64,000 nucleotides of DNA from an uncultured Anaerolineales bacterium (GCA_937952305.1 CALFZO010000159.1:1-64000), one strand, 5' to 3'; positions 6,850 to 18,535 are shown, counted from the first letter of the stretch. Program-made: numbers and translations. The notes: a model not told the origin generated them from the letters alone.

Positions 6850-8097
6850 ATGCCACCCTTCCACTATCACGCCGGCCAGTTAATGTGTGACGCCGTCCTG
6901 CTGAGCGCGCTGGCGGCGGAGTATGGCACGCCGCTGTACGTGTATTCGGCGCAGACCGTGCGCGCCAACACGCGCCGGCTGGCCGCGGCCTTCGCGCCGC
7001 TGCGGCCGCAGCTATGCTACGCCGTCAAGGCGAACGGCAACCTCAGCCTGCTGCGGCTGTTGCGCGCGGAGGGCGTCGGTTTCGACATCGTCTCGGGCGG
7101 CGAACTGCACCGGGCGCTGGCGGCGGGCGCCGACCCGGCCGCCCTCGTCTTCGCCGGAGTCGGCAAGACCGACGCTGAGCTGGCCGCCGCCCTGGACGTG
7201 CGCCTCGGCTGGTTCAACGTGGAGTCGGCCGACGAGCTGGCGCGCCTGAATGCGCTGGCGGCGGCGCGCGGTCAGCGGGCGCGTGTGGCCCTGCGCCTGA
7301 ACCCGGCTGTGGAGCCGGACACGCATCACCACATCCGCACGGGCGGGGCGCGCAGCAAGTTTGGTCTGCCGCTGGCGGAGGCGCGGGCGCTGGCAGACCG
7401 GCGCGCGGACTACCCGGCCGTGGACCTGCGCGGGGTCCACGTCCACATCGGCTCGCAGATGGCCGGCCCCGGCCCGACGCTGCGGGCGCTGGACGAGGTC
7501 CTGGCTTTCCTCGAAACGGTGCCGGGGCTGGACATGCTTAACTTGGGCGGCGGCTTTCCGGTGGGGTACCGCGAAGACGAGCCCGTGCCGGAGGTGGAGA
7601 CGTTCGCGGCCGCGATCGTGGCGCGGCTGCGGCCGTGGGCGGGGCGGCTGAGCTTCCACCTGGAGCCCGGCCGCTATCTGGTGGCAGAGGCCGGGGCCTT
7701 AGTGACGGCCGTCCAGGCGGTGAAAGTCATGGGCGGCCAGCGCGTGGCGATTGTGGACACGGGCATGCACCACCTGGCGCGGCCGGCCCTGTACGACGCC
7801 TATCACCGCGTGCTGCCCGTGGCCGAGGCCGACCCGGCGACGCTGACGCTGTGCGCCGTCGCCGGCCCGATCTGCGAGTCGGCCGATGTGCTGGCGCGCG
7901 ATCGGCTGTTGCCGGCGCTGCGCCCGGGCGCGCTGCTGGCTGTGCTGGACGCCGGCGCCTACGGCTTCAGCATGGCGTCCCAGTACAACGCCCAGCCGCG
8001 GCCGGCCGAGGTGCTGGTGGAGACAGGCACGGCGCGCTTGATCCGGCGCCGGGAGACCTATGCGGATTTGATCGCGCTCGAACAGGGGTTGGCGTAA
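6850..8097 (+). CDS. lysA: Diaminopimelate decarboxylase
   Basis: This 415-aa fold-type III PLP enzyme decarboxylates meso-diaminopimelate to lysine. The PLP lysine is Lys60 in CYAVKAN; HVHIGSQ, NLGGGFPVGY and EPGRYLVAEAG follow in the right order, and the active-site cysteine segment is CAVAGPICESADVLARDR. Length is typical. It directly follows the SIS gene, an unusual partner that suggests link to cell-wall aminosugar/diaminopimelate balance only by position. Confidence 0.93.
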   Translation: MPPFHYHAGQLMCDAVLLSALAAEYGTPLYVYSAQTVRANTRRLAAAFAPLRPQLCYAVKANGNLSLLRLLRAEGVGFDIVSGGELHRALAAGADPAALVFAGVGKTDAELAAALDVRLGWFNVESADELARLNALAAARGQRARVALRLNPAVEPDTHHHIRTGGARSKFGLPLAEARALADRRADYPAVDLRGVHVHIGSQMAGPGPTLRALDEVLAFLETVPGLDMLNLGGGFPVGYREDEPVPEVETFAAAIVARLRPWAGRLSFHLEPGRYLVAEAGALVTAVQAVKVMGGQRVAIVDTGMHHLARPALYDAYHRVLPVAEADPATLTLCAVAGPICESADVLARDRLLPALRPGALLAVLDAGAYGFSMASQYNAQPRPAEVLVETGTARLIRRRETYADLIALEQGLA

Positions 8098-8114
8098 ACC
8101 GGCGCGCGGCGGCG

Positions 8115-8894
8115 TCAGGCGGCGGGCGCCGCCCGGTCGAGGAAGTCCAGCACCCGCCGCGTCCAGGTCTCCGGCCTCTCCAGCTGGACATTGTGGCGCA
8201 CGCCCGCCGGCAGCCACAGCTCGGCGCCCGGGATGTGCTCGGCCAGAAACTGAGCGTGCCGGCCGGGTGCGTTGACGTCGTCGAGCTCGCCCTGGATGAC
8301 GAGCACCGGACGCCGCACCGCCGCCAGGTCGGCCGGCGTGTAGTTGGGTTCGCTGACGATGGCGCGCACGGTGAGCGTCATGAGTGTGCGCCAGTAGTCG
8401 GGGCCGGGTCGGCCGCCGTGCAAGCGGATCAGCTCTGCCTTCCAATCCGGCGCTTCGCGCTCCACGCGTTCCGGATCAAACAGCAGCGGCTCGCGCTCCA
8501 GCAGGTCCGCGCTCACATAGGCGTTGGCGGCCTGCAGTACCGCCGCCGCCACGACCGCCGGGTGTTCCAGCAGAGTCACCAGCGCCACGTTGCCGCCGTT
8601 GCTGTGGCCGACCACATGCGCGCGGGGATAGCCCAGCGCGCGGATCAGCGCGGCCGTGTCGGCGGCCAACTCGCCAAAGTGATAGGAGGGTTGAGGGTTG
8701 TCGCTGCGCCCGTGGCCGCGGCAGTCCGGCACGAGCACGCGCCAGCGCTGCGCCAGGAGCGGCGCCACGCCGGACCAATCGGCGGCGCCCGTGCTCAGCG
8801 CGCCGTGCAGCAGGACGAGCGGCGGTTGACCGGGGCGCTCGTCGCCGCAGGCCTCGTAGAAGAGCGCGCAGCCGTTGACGGTGACGGTCGGCAC
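8115..8894 (-). CDS. Alpha/beta hydrolase
   Basis: A 259-aa alpha/beta hydrolase with oxyanion motif LLHGAL, nucleophile Ser98 in VVGHSNGG, an acid in QGELDDVN and the catalytic His in AGVRHNVQLE. It resembles the haloperoxidase / 3-oxoadipate enol-lactonase branch; substrate unknown. It converges with lysA, leaving only 17 nt between the stops, and lies 39 nt downstream of the Clp-N gene on the same strand. Confidence 0.85.
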   Translation of the reverse strand: MPTVTVNGCALFYEACGDERPGQPPLVLLHGALSTGAADWSGVAPLLAQRWRVLVPDCRGHGRSDNPQPSYHFGELAADTAALIRALGYPRAHVVGHSNGGNVALVTLLEHPAVVAAAVLQAANAYVSADLLEREPLLFDPERVEREAPDWKAELIRLHGGRPGPDYWRTLMTLTVRAIVSEPNYTPADLAAVRRPVLVIQGELDDVNAPGRHAQFLAEHIPGAELWLPAGVRHNVQLERPETWTRRVLDFLDRAAPAA

Positions 8895-8933
8895 GGTCGG
8901 CCGGGCCTCGCCGCGCGGGCGAGGGGGCGGCGC

Positions 8934-9500
8934 TCAGCGGCGTTTGACAGCCGGCCGCAGGTCCAGGGCGGCCTGCTTGAAGGCGTTGACGTCGACGTTC
9001 TGCTTGCGCAGATAGGCCAGAATCAGGCTTTGCGGGTTGTCCAGCAGCGCCGCCAGCAAGTGCGAGACGCCGGTGGAGAACGAGCCATTCATCAGCGCGA
9101 ACTCGTCGGCGCGCGCGAAGGCCAGGCGGCTGGCGTGGGAGCGGTGGATGACCGTGGTCTCGGACACCTGGCTGGGCTGCTTGAGCATGCCGGTGGTCCA
9201 GCCGCCCAACAGGTTGAGCATGCCGGTCCCTTTGCGCGCGCGCATCTCGCGGCGCAGGTTGGCCGGGCTCAGCCCGAATTGGTAGAAGACCGTGATCAGC
9301 GCGTCGATGTCCGGCTGCATCAACTCGGCTTCGGCCTGATCGTACCCCAAGTCGATCAGGGCCGTGGCGGAGGAGAAGTCCTCCAGCTTGCACAAGCCGA
9401 TGAAGAGATGCTCTGGTTCGATGACGTTGCTCTTGGAGTTGGCGGCCTCGTTGGCGGCGATGTCCCAGGCCAGCAACAGAGACGGTGACAGGTTAGCCAT
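8934..9500 (-). CDS. Stand-alone Clp N-terminal-domain protein
   Basis: The product (188 aa) consists only of Clp-N repeats: NVIEPEHLFIGLCKLEDF near residues 25-43 and a second copy with FALMNGSFSTGVSHLLAALL near 133-152. There is no ATPase domain. Such proteins are usually adaptors or decoys for ClpA/ClpC-type unfoldases, as with ClpS-like or ClpT proteins, but the role here is unproven. A 12-bp perfect palindrome lies about 20-30 nt before the start. Confidence 0.75.
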   Translation of the reverse strand: MANLSPSLLLAWDIAANEAANSKSNVIEPEHLFIGLCKLEDFSSATALIDLGYDQAEAELMQPDIDALITVFYQFGLSPANLRREMRARKGTGMLNLLGGWTTGMLKQPSQVSETTVIHRSHASRLAFARADEFALMNGSFSTGVSHLLAALLDNPQSLILAYLRKQNVDVNAFKQAALDLRPAVKRR

Positions 9501-9517
9501 AGGGATCCTGGATCGGC

Positions 9518-9529
9518 CAGACTAGTCTG
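9518..9529. promoter_or_regulatory. Palindrome CAGACTAGTCTG upstream of the Clp-N gene
   Basis: A perfect 12-bp inverted repeat with no spacer in the 139-bp divergent region between the Clp-N gene and the acetyltransferase gene. It may be a protein binding site; no regulator can be named. Confidence 0.3.
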
Positions 9530-9623
9530 TGGGGCGGCCGATTGGCCGCAACTTTAGCTGTTTTGGCGGCAGGACGCAAGCCGCTGTGAAACCCCCGCCC
9601 AACTCTTTCCCAACGCGTGGCCA

Positions 9624-9632
9624 TGCTATACT
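9624..9632 (+). promoter_or_regulatory. Extended -10 (TGC-TATACT) giving a leaderless acetyltransferase mRNA
   Basis: TATACT, preceded by TGC, ends 7 nt before the ATG at 9640. Transcription would start on or next to the start codon; no Shine-Dalgarno sequence is present. Confidence 0.55.
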
Positions 9633-9639
9633 CGCCGGC

Positions 9640-10368
9640 ATGTCCGCGGTGTATGCCCTCACCGGTGCGCTGCGTGAGCGGGCGCGTTTGCTTGTGGATG
9701 AGCGTTCGCCCAGCGACGCGCTGGCCGCCTACTACGCGTGTTACAGCCCGGTCAACCGCGCCCAGCTGTTCCTGTCTGAAGCCGGGCCGGGCCAGCCGAA
9801 CGGGCTGTTGGTGCGCGCCCAGACCGGCATGGACCTGTTCCGGCCGCTGGTCACGTTCCGCGCGGATGCGGAGGCCACGGCCGCGGCGTTGTTCAGCGCC
9901 GGCTTGCCGGCCGGCCGGCCCGTTTACCTGACGGTCCCGCACCGGCTGGCGGCCTGGGCCAACAAGCACCTGAGCGTCACGGAGGCCGAGTTGCACCGGC
10001 TGTATCGCTTCGAGCCGGCCCGCTTCCAACCCATGCTGAACGTCCTGATCGTCACCGGCGATGACCCGAACGGCGGGCCGCGCTGCGAGATCCGCTCCGG
10101 CGAACATGTCGGCGCCGTGGCGGGCGTCAACTGGCAGTCGCCGCACTTTGCCGAAATCTACGTCTATACCGAGCCGGCCGTGCGCGGGCGCGGCTGGGGC
10201 AAGGCGGTGGTGTCGACCCTGGCCGGACTGCTGTTGAAGGCTGGGCGCGTGCCGCTCTACGTCGTCAGCGAGAGCAACGATTATTCGATCCGCCTGGCCG
10301 AGGCGGTGGGCTTCGTGGACACCGGCCATCGCGAGTACGTTGGGCAGGCGGTGCGGACCGGGGCGTAA
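9640..10368 (+). CDS. GNAT-family acetyltransferase
   Basis: The 242-aa protein carries a C-terminal GNAT domain: VYTEPAVRGRGWGKAVVSTLAGLLL is the acetyl-CoA-binding region (RGRGWGK for the R/QxxGxG/A motif) and YVVSESNDYSIRLAEAVGF the following beta-alpha unit. The N-terminal 130 residues resemble a degenerate second GNAT-like domain. An in-frame reading extends upstream to 9529, but the promoter at 9624-9632 points to ATG 9640. Substrate unknown. Confidence 0.8.
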   Translation: MSAVYALTGALRERARLLVDERSPSDALAAYYACYSPVNRAQLFLSEAGPGQPNGLLVRAQTGMDLFRPLVTFRADAEATAAALFSAGLPAGRPVYLTVPHRLAAWANKHLSVTEAELHRLYRFEPARFQPMLNVLIVTGDDPNGGPRCEIRSGEHVGAVAGVNWQSPHFAEIYVYTEPAVRGRGWGKAVVSTLAGLLLKAGRVPLYVVSESNDYSIRLAEAVGFVDTGHREYVGQAVRTGA

Positions 10369-10383
10369 GCGCCAGGGGGAGCA

Positions 10384-11718
10384 ATGGCCGAAGCCACGCA
10401 TTCATTTCCCGAACGTTTCCTGTGGGGCACCGCCACGGCCGGCTATCAGGTGGAGGGCCACAGCCACGCCACCGACTTCTGGCAGTTCGAGCAGGAGCCC
10501 GGCCGGATCGCGCAGAACCAGCGCTCCGGCGCGGCCTGTGATTGGTGGGCCGGCGGCCGTTGGCGCGAGGACTTTGACCGCGCCGCCGCCGACGGGCACA
10601 CGGCGCTGCGGCTCTCGGTGGAGTGGAGCCGCGTGCAGCCGGCGCCGGAGCGCTGGGACGACGCGGCCTTGGGTCACTACCGGCAGATGGTGCGCGGCCT
10701 GCGCGAGCGCGGTCTGACGCCGCTGGTCACGCTGCACCACTTCGTCAACCCGGCCTGGGTGGCCGAGCGCGGCGGTTGGGAGAACCCGGCCGTGGTGCCG
10801 CTGTTCGCCGAGTATGTCCGGCGCGTGGTGCGGGCGCTGGGCGAGTTTGTGGACCTGTGGGCGACAATTAACGAGCCCAACGTGTACATGTACCAGGGCT
10901 GGATCAACGGCGTGCTGCCGCCCGGCAAGCGCGATCTGGGGCTGGCGATGCGCGTGGCCCATCAGCTGCTGCGCGGGCATGCCGCCGCGTATCGGGTGCT
11001 GCACGCCGAGCAGCCTGGCGCGCAGGTGGGCGTCCCGATTCACTTCCGGCCGATCATGCCGGCTCAGCCGGGCTTTGCGCTGGACGAGTGGGTGGCGCGC
11101 TCGCAGTTCAACCTGTTCAGCAGCCTGTTCACCGACGCCATCCGCACCGGCCGGCTGCGGCGCGTGCTGGGGCCGGCCCTGGCGGTGCCGGAGGCGCGCG
11201 GCACGCAGGATTACTTCGGCCTGAACTACTACACCGCCGATGTGGCCCGCTTCGACGTGACCATCCCGCTGGAGCTGTTCGGCCGGCGGGCCTTCCCGGC
11301 CGAGGCCGAGGTCGACGACGCCGGCGTGTATGCGTCTTATCCGCCCGGTTTCTTTGACTCGCTGAAGTGGGCTCAGCGCTTGGGGCTGCCCATCTACGTC
11401 ACCGAGAACGGCATCGGCGATGAGGCCGACCGGATGCGGCCGCGCTACCTGCTGACGCACCTGCGCCAGCTGTGGCGGGCCGTGAATTTCAATTGGGATG
11501 TGCGCGGCTATTTCCACTGGTCGCTGGTGGACAACTTCGAATGGGAGCGCGCCTGGACGCATCGCTTCGGCCTGTATGCGCTGGACCCTGAGACACAGGC
11601 GCGCACGCCGCGCCCGTCGGCGGGCTTGTTCGCCGAGGTCTGCCGGACGCGCCAGCTCTCCTCGGATCTGGTGGCGCGCTACGCGCCCGAGCTGCTGCCG
11701 ACGCTGTTTCCCGGTTAA
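10384..11718 (+). CDS. Family GH1 beta-glycosidase
   Basis: A 444-aa retaining beta-glucosidase-type enzyme. The acid/base glutamate is Glu164 in TINEPN and the nucleophile Glu341 in YVTENGIGDE; the N-terminal FLWGTATAGYQVEGH and C-terminal FHWSLVDNFEWERAW segments are classical GH1. There is no signal peptide, so it acts in the cytoplasm on imported oligosaccharides or glycosides. GGGGAG lies 5 nt before the start. It begins 15 nt after the acetyltransferase and could be cotranscribed with it. Exact sugar specificity cannot be read from sequence alone. Confidence 0.93.
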   Translation: MAEATHSFPERFLWGTATAGYQVEGHSHATDFWQFEQEPGRIAQNQRSGAACDWWAGGRWREDFDRAAADGHTALRLSVEWSRVQPAPERWDDAALGHYRQMVRGLRERGLTPLVTLHHFVNPAWVAERGGWENPAVVPLFAEYVRRVVRALGEFVDLWATINEPNVYMYQGWINGVLPPGKRDLGLAMRVAHQLLRGHAAAYRVLHAEQPGAQVGVPIHFRPIMPAQPGFALDEWVARSQFNLFSSLFTDAIRTGRLRRVLGPALAVPEARGTQDYFGLNYYTADVARFDVTIPLELFGRRAFPAEAEVDDAGVYASYPPGFFDSLKWAQRLGLPIYVTENGIGDEADRMRPRYLLTHLRQLWRAVNFNWDVRGYFHWSLVDNFEWERAWTHRFGLYALDPETQARTPRPSAGLFAEVCRTRQLSSDLVARYAPELLPTLFPG

Positions 11719-11825
11719 CAACCAGGCCCACAACCACGGTCGGAACGACCCAAAAAACCGGCTGAAACTGCGGAGAGGATTAACCTTAAACGCCTCCCCG
11801 CAAACCGCAAGAAACGCCGGGCTTT

Positions 11826-11834
11826 TGGTATAAT
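11826..11834 (+). promoter_or_regulatory. Extended -10 promoter (TGG-TATAAT) of tRNA-Ser
   Basis: A consensus TATAAT preceded by TGG lies 15 nt before the first base of the tRNA. Confidence 0.65.
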
Positions 11835-11849
11835 CGTCGGCGTTGATAC

Positions 11850-11936
11850 GGAGAGGTCGCCTAGTCCGGTCTATGGCGTGCGTCTGGAAAGCGCATATGG
11901 GTCACACCATCGAGGGTTCAAATCCCTCCCTCTCCG
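11850..11936 (+). tRNA. tRNA-Ser (anticodon GGA)
   Basis: An 87-nt cloverleaf can be folded: acceptor GGAGAGG / CCTCTCC with discriminator G; anticodon stem TGCGT / GCGCA with loop CTGGAAA (anticodon GGA, reading UCC/UCU); a long variable arm (ATGG...CCAT), as expected for serine; T arm GAGGG-TTCAAAT-CCCTC. The 3' CCA is not encoded. It stands alone with its own promoter and terminator. Confidence 0.95.
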
Positions 11937-11946
11937 CCTGACCCCC

Positions 11947-11975
11947 AACACCGCCGCAAGGCGGTGTTCTTTGTT
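11947..11975 (+). terminator. Terminator after tRNA-Ser
   Basis: A 9-bp perfect stem (AACACCGCC / GGCGGTGTT) closed by a GCAA tetraloop and followed by CTTTGTT. Confidence 0.85.
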
Positions 11976-12035
11976 CCTCAGAGCGGCGGTCGCCTGGCTT
12001 ACGAACCAGCGTGACTCGGCCGCAGGCCCGCGCGC

Positions 12036-12064
12036 TTGACATGCCCGAGTCGGCATGCTAACGT
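12036..12064 (+). promoter_or_regulatory. Promoter with internal operator of the molybdenum hydroxylase operon
   Basis: A perfect -35 TTGACA (12036-12041), 17-bp spacer and TAACGT (12059-12064). The spacer is almost entirely occupied by the inverted repeat CATGCC-cgagtc-GGCATG (12040-12057). A protein bound there would occlude polymerase, so this is probably a repressor site controlling the three genes downstream. Confidence 0.65.
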
Positions 12065-12098
12065 CACGCCAGACCCCCACTTTGGCCCGGGAGACCCT

Positions 12099-12896
12099 AT
12101 GCCACAACGGCCGCGTGAGATTCATCGCCCGCCTGATCTTGCCAGCGCGGCGGCCTGGCTCAGCCGCACCGACCTGACCATTGCGCCGCTGCGCCTGCAC
12201 CTGCGCCCAGCTCCACTGACCGCGCACGCCGCCGACATTCTGCTGGACCTCAGCCGCCTGGATCTGAACTACATCCGCTTTGAAGGCGACCGCCTGCGCC
12301 TGGGCGCCAACACCCCGCTGCAGGCGCTGATCGATTCACCGGTGACGCGCGCCTACGCCGGCGGCCTGCTGGCGGAGGCCGCCGGGGTGCCCGCGCCGCT
12401 CCCCCTGCGCAACGCCGTCACCGTCGGCAGCGCGCTGGTGACCGTGGACGGCCCGCCGGAGTTCAAGCTGGCCCTGCGCGCCCTCAATGCCGAAGAGCGC
12501 GTCCATGCCTCGGCCAACCTGCTGACGGAGGTCGCGCTGCCGGTGTATCCACCGTCCGGGGTGGGCGCGGCGCTGGCGCGGGTGGCGCGCGCGCCGCGCG
12601 ACGAGGCGCTGGCCGCGGCCGCCGCCGTGGTGGTGGTGCGGGCCGGCGAGTGCGTGGACGGCCGCGTGTTTGTGGATGACTTTGCGCCCGCCGGCCGCGC
12701 CCAGGACGGCGTCGCGCCGGAGTTGCTGGTGGGCCGCCGCCTCACGGAAGATCTGCTGCGGCAGGTGGAGCGGTTCGCCCAGCAACACGCGCAGCCGCGC
12801 TCGGATTTCCGCGCCTCGGCCGATTACCGCCGCGCGATGGCGGGCGTGATGGCGCGGCGCGCACTGGAGTCGGCCTGGCAACAGGCCGCGGCCTGA
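12099..12896 (+). CDS. FAD-subunit-like protein of a molybdenum hydroxylase (divergent)
   Basis: The 265-aa protein has the overall plan of the medium subunit (CoxM/XdhB): a region like LLDLSRLDLNYIRFEGDRLRLGANTPLQALIDSP, then PLRNAVTVGSALVTVDGPPEFKLALRALNA and a C-terminal domain ending FRASADYRRAMAGVMARRAL. Yet the first FAD loop (usually AGGTDL) reads PLRLHL, and the second (NxxTxGGN) reads NAVTVGSA. Flavin binding may therefore be lost or altered. The start ATG has GGGAG upstream; an upstream GTG/TTG-type extension would overlap the promoter. It is the first gene of the operon. Confidence 0.75.
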   Translation: MPQRPREIHRPPDLASAAAWLSRTDLTIAPLRLHLRPAPLTAHAADILLDLSRLDLNYIRFEGDRLRLGANTPLQALIDSPVTRAYAGGLLAEAAGVPAPLPLRNAVTVGSALVTVDGPPEFKLALRALNAEERVHASANLLTEVALPVYPPSGVGAALARVARAPRDEALAAAAAVVVVRAGECVDGRVFVDDFAPAGRAQDGVAPELLVGRRLTEDLLRQVERFAQQHAQPRSDFRASADYRRAMAGVMARRALESAWQQAAA

Positions 12897-12937
12897 CGCG
12901 CCGCCAACGTCCCCTCTCTGCCCACTGAGGAGCTCCC

Positions 12938-15882
<2,945 letters not shown>

Positions 15883-15886
<4 letters not shown>

Positions 15887-16230
15887 CTGCGGAGACGCTG
15901 GCCGTCGTCGAGCGCTTCAACGCCGCCTTCAACGCCCACGACGTGGACGCGCTGATGCGGCTGATGACCGCTGACTGCGTGTTTGAAAACACCTCTCCGC
16001 CGCCGGACGGCGCCCGGCATGTCGGCCAGGCGGCCGTGCGCGCCGTGTGGCAGGCCTTTTTCGCCGAGGCACCAGCCGCGCACTTTGAGTGGGAAGAAGT
16101 CTTCGCCCTGGGCGAGCGGGCGGTGGTGCGCTGGACTTACACGTGGGGCCGCGGCCATGTGCGCGGCGTCGACGTGCTGACCGTGCGCGGCGGGCGGGTG
16201 GCCGTGAAGCTCTCGTACGTGAAGGGCTGA
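15883..16230 (+). CDS. SnoaL/NTF2-like small protein
   Basis: A 115-aa protein with the NTF2-like pattern of a SnoaL domain: VERFNAAFNAHDVDALMRLMTADCVFEN, then GQAAVRAVWQAFF and a beta-rich C-terminal half (VRWTYTW, VDVLTVRGGRVAVKLSYVKG). Members are small isomerase/cyclase or ligand-binding proteins. The ATGA overlap with the molybdenum subunit indicates coupling, so it may act on the product of that enzyme. The function is inferred from fold and position only. Confidence 0.8.
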
Positions 16231-16248
16231 GCGGCGGCGTTAAATCAG

Positions 16249-16288
16249 AAGCGCCGAGGGCGATGACCGCCCTCGGCGCTCTTTGTTT
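16249..16288. terminator. Bidirectional terminator between the hydroxylase operon and rny
   Basis: A 12-bp perfect stem (GCGCCGAGGGCG / CGCCCTCGGCGC, 16251-16262 and 16268-16279) followed by TCTTTGTTT on the plus strand and by TTCTGATTT on the minus strand; it lies between convergent genes. Confidence 0.85.
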
Positions 16289-16303
16289 CCAACCCGGGCG
16301 CCG

Positions 16304-17872
16304 TTACTTGGCGAAGTCGGTGGCGCGCGTCTCGCGGATGACCGTCACCCGGATCTGGCCGGGGTAGGTCATGTTCTCTTCGATCTTCTTGGCGATGTCC
16401 TTGCTCAGGCGGATGGCGGCCAGGTCGTCGATCTTCTCGGGCTCGACGATGATGCGCACCTCGCGGCCGGCCTGCAGCGCGAAGGACTGCTGCACGCCGT
16501 CGAAGGAGTTGGCGATCTCCTCCAGGCCCTTGACGCGCTTGATGTACTGATCCAGGCTCTCGCGCCGGGCGCCGGGGCGTGCGCCGGAGATGGCGTCGGC
16601 GGCCTCGGCGATGATGGCCTCCACCGACTGCTGCTCGGCCTCGTGGTGGTGGGCGGCGATGATGTTGACAACTTTGGCATTGACGCCGTAGCGCTTGGCG
16701 TACTCGGCGCCGATGGCGGCGTGGGTGCCCTCCACCTCGTGGTCGAGCGCCTTGCCGATATCGTGCAGCAGGCCGCCGGCCTTGGCCAGGCCCACGTCCG
16801 CGCCCAGCTCGGAGGCGATGGCGCCGGCCAGCAGGGCGGTCTCAATGGCGTGGGCGTGCTGGTTCTGGCCGTAAGAGGTGCGGAATTTCAGCCGCCCCAG
16901 CAGACGCATGATCTCCGGGTGCAGACCGGGCACACCGGCTTCAAAGGCCGCCTGCTCGCCGGCCTCCCGGATGACGGCCTCCACTTCTTTCTGGGCATCG
17001 GAGACCAGCTTCTCGATGTGGGCCGGGTGGATGCGCCCGTCCACCACCAGCTTGGCCAGCGAGCGTTTGGCCACTTCACGGCGGACCGGGTCGAACGACG
17101 AGATCGTGACGGCCTCGGGCGTGTCGTCCACGATCACGTCCACGCCGGCGGCCTGCTCGAAGGCGCGGATGTTGCGGCCGTTGCGGCCGATGATGCGGCC
17201 CTTCATCTCGTCGCTGGGCAGCGGCACCACCGAGACCGTGATCTCGGAGACGTGCTCGGAGGCCACGCGCTGGATGGCCAGGGCGATGATGTTGCGGGCG
17301 CGGCGTTCGCCCTCGGCGCGGGCCTCTTCCTCGATCTGGCGGATGGTGCGGGCCATGTCGCCGCGCGCCTCCTTCTCCACCTCGGCGATCAGCTGCGCGC
17401 GCGCCTCCTCCTGGGTCATGGCCGCCACGCGCTGCAGCTCGGCCGTGCGCTGGCCCTGGAGCTTGTTGATCTCGTTCTCGCGCTTATCCAGGGCGCTCTG
17501 GCGTTTGTCCAGCTGCGTGCGGCGCTGCTCGTTCTGCTCCAGCTTGCGGTCCAGTTCTTCGCGGCGCCGGGCCTGGCGTTGGTCTTCCTTGTTGAGCTCC
17601 GACAGCCGCCGGACGGCCTCGGCTTCGGCCTCATCCCGGATCTTGATGCCTTCGTCTTTGGCTTTCAGGATGATGTCTTTAGATTGGCCCTCGGCCTGCT
17701 GCAGCAGGGTAGCTTTCTGCTGCTCCCAGTTCTGGGTCTTGCTCTCCAAGTCGCGGACCAGGGTCTCGGTCTGCTGGCGGTGGCGGTTGTAGCCCCACCA
17801 GGCCCCCAGCGCCCCGCCGACCACCAGCGCCACCAGAACTTCGAACAGGATAACGATTTGGTTTCCATCCAT
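16304..17872 (-). CDS. rny: Ribonuclease Y
   Basis: RNase Y (522 aa) is the membrane-anchored endoribonuclease that starts mRNA decay. Domains in order: one N-terminal membrane helix (residues 5-27), a long charged coiled coil (about 35-200), a KH domain with IIGRNGRNIRAFE (about 225-240) and an HD domain with LLHDIGKALDHEVEGTHA (His-Asp metal ligands). Length and order match the family. It sits just downstream of recX and recA on the same strand, an arrangement that recalls the recA-rny neighbourhood of Firmicutes. Confidence 0.95.
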   Translation of the reverse strand: MDGNQIVILFEVLVALVVGGALGAWWGYNRHRQQTETLVRDLESKTQNWEQQKATLLQQAEGQSKDIILKAKDEGIKIRDEAEAEAVRRLSELNKEDQRQARRREELDRKLEQNEQRRTQLDKRQSALDKRENEINKLQGQRTAELQRVAAMTQEEARAQLIAEVEKEARGDMARTIRQIEEEARAEGERRARNIIALAIQRVASEHVSEITVSVVPLPSDEMKGRIIGRNGRNIRAFEQAAGVDVIVDDTPEAVTISSFDPVRREVAKRSLAKLVVDGRIHPAHIEKLVSDAQKEVEAVIREAGEQAAFEAGVPGLHPEIMRLLGRLKFRTSYGQNQHAHAIETALLAGAIASELGADVGLAKAGGLLHDIGKALDHEVEGTHAAIGAEYAKRYGVNAKVVNIIAAHHHEAEQQSVEAIIAEAADAISGARPGARRESLDQYIKRVKGLEEIANSFDGVQQSFALQAGREVRIIVEPEKIDDLAAIRLSKDIAKKIEENMTYPGQIRVTVIRETRATDFAK

Positions 17873-17899
17873 AGTCGCCTCTTGCTTTCCCTATCGCGC

Positions 17900-18535
17900 C
17901 TAGCGGTCGTCGTCCGTTCCCCCGTGCACCGCGTCCCAGGCCCGCGCGACGATCGAATCAATGACGTCGTAATCAAAACCGCGGCGGGCCAGGAACTCCC
18001 CCAACTTGCGGCGGAACTCAGGGCGGGGCAGGGCCGTCAGGCGCCGCGCGCGCTGGACGGCCAGTCGCAGGGCGTTGGCGGAGTCGTCGGCGGCCGCCAA
18101 CGCCTCCCGCATCGCCTGCGGAGCGACCCCTTTCCGCTTCAGTTCGACCTGCAGGGCGCGTTTGCTGCGCGGTCGAAAAGCGGCCCGGTTCTCCACCCAG
18201 AGCTTGGCGAACACCTGGTCGTTGACCAGGCCGGTCTCGCGCAAGCGCTCCAACTCTCGTTCGATGTCCGCCTCCGTCGCGCCGTGCTTCTCCAGGTTCT
18301 GGCGGATCTCGGCTTCCGACCGGGGCCGGGTCGCCAGGAGGCGCAGCGCGCGGGCGTGCAGTTGTTCGCGTCCGTCGGCGGCTTTCAGGCGCTCCAGGTC
18401 GGCCGGGCCGAGCTCCTGGCCGACGCGCAGGCGCGCGGCCTCCAACTTGGCCAGGCTGAAGGCGAAGCGCTCGTCCAGGTAGACGTTGACGCGCGCCTTG
18501 TTGCGGGCCTGGAGTTTGAGGGCCGTGACCTTCAT
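17900..18535 (-). CDS. recX: Regulatory protein RecX
   Basis: The 211-aa product has the three-helix repeats of RecX: RALRLLATRPRSEAEIRQNLEKHG, LRETGLVNDQVFAKLWVENR and RSKRALQVELKRKG, ending with a fourth repeat FLARRGFDYDVIDSIV. RecX binds RecA filaments and modulates recombination. The ATG giving MKVTALKLQ is chosen; a longer reading upstream adds a Cys-rich stretch without family support. It lies 353 nt downstream of recA on the same strand, a wider gap than usual. Confidence 0.9.
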   Translation of the reverse strand: MKVTALKLQARNKARVNVYLDERFAFSLAKLEAARLRVGQELGPADLERLKAADGREQLHARALRLLATRPRSEAEIRQNLEKHGATEADIERELERLRETGLVNDQVFAKLWVENRAAFRPRSKRALQVELKRKGVAPQAMREALAAADDSANALRLAVQRARRLTALPRPEFRRKLGEFLARRGFDYDVIDSIVARAWDAVHGGTDDDR

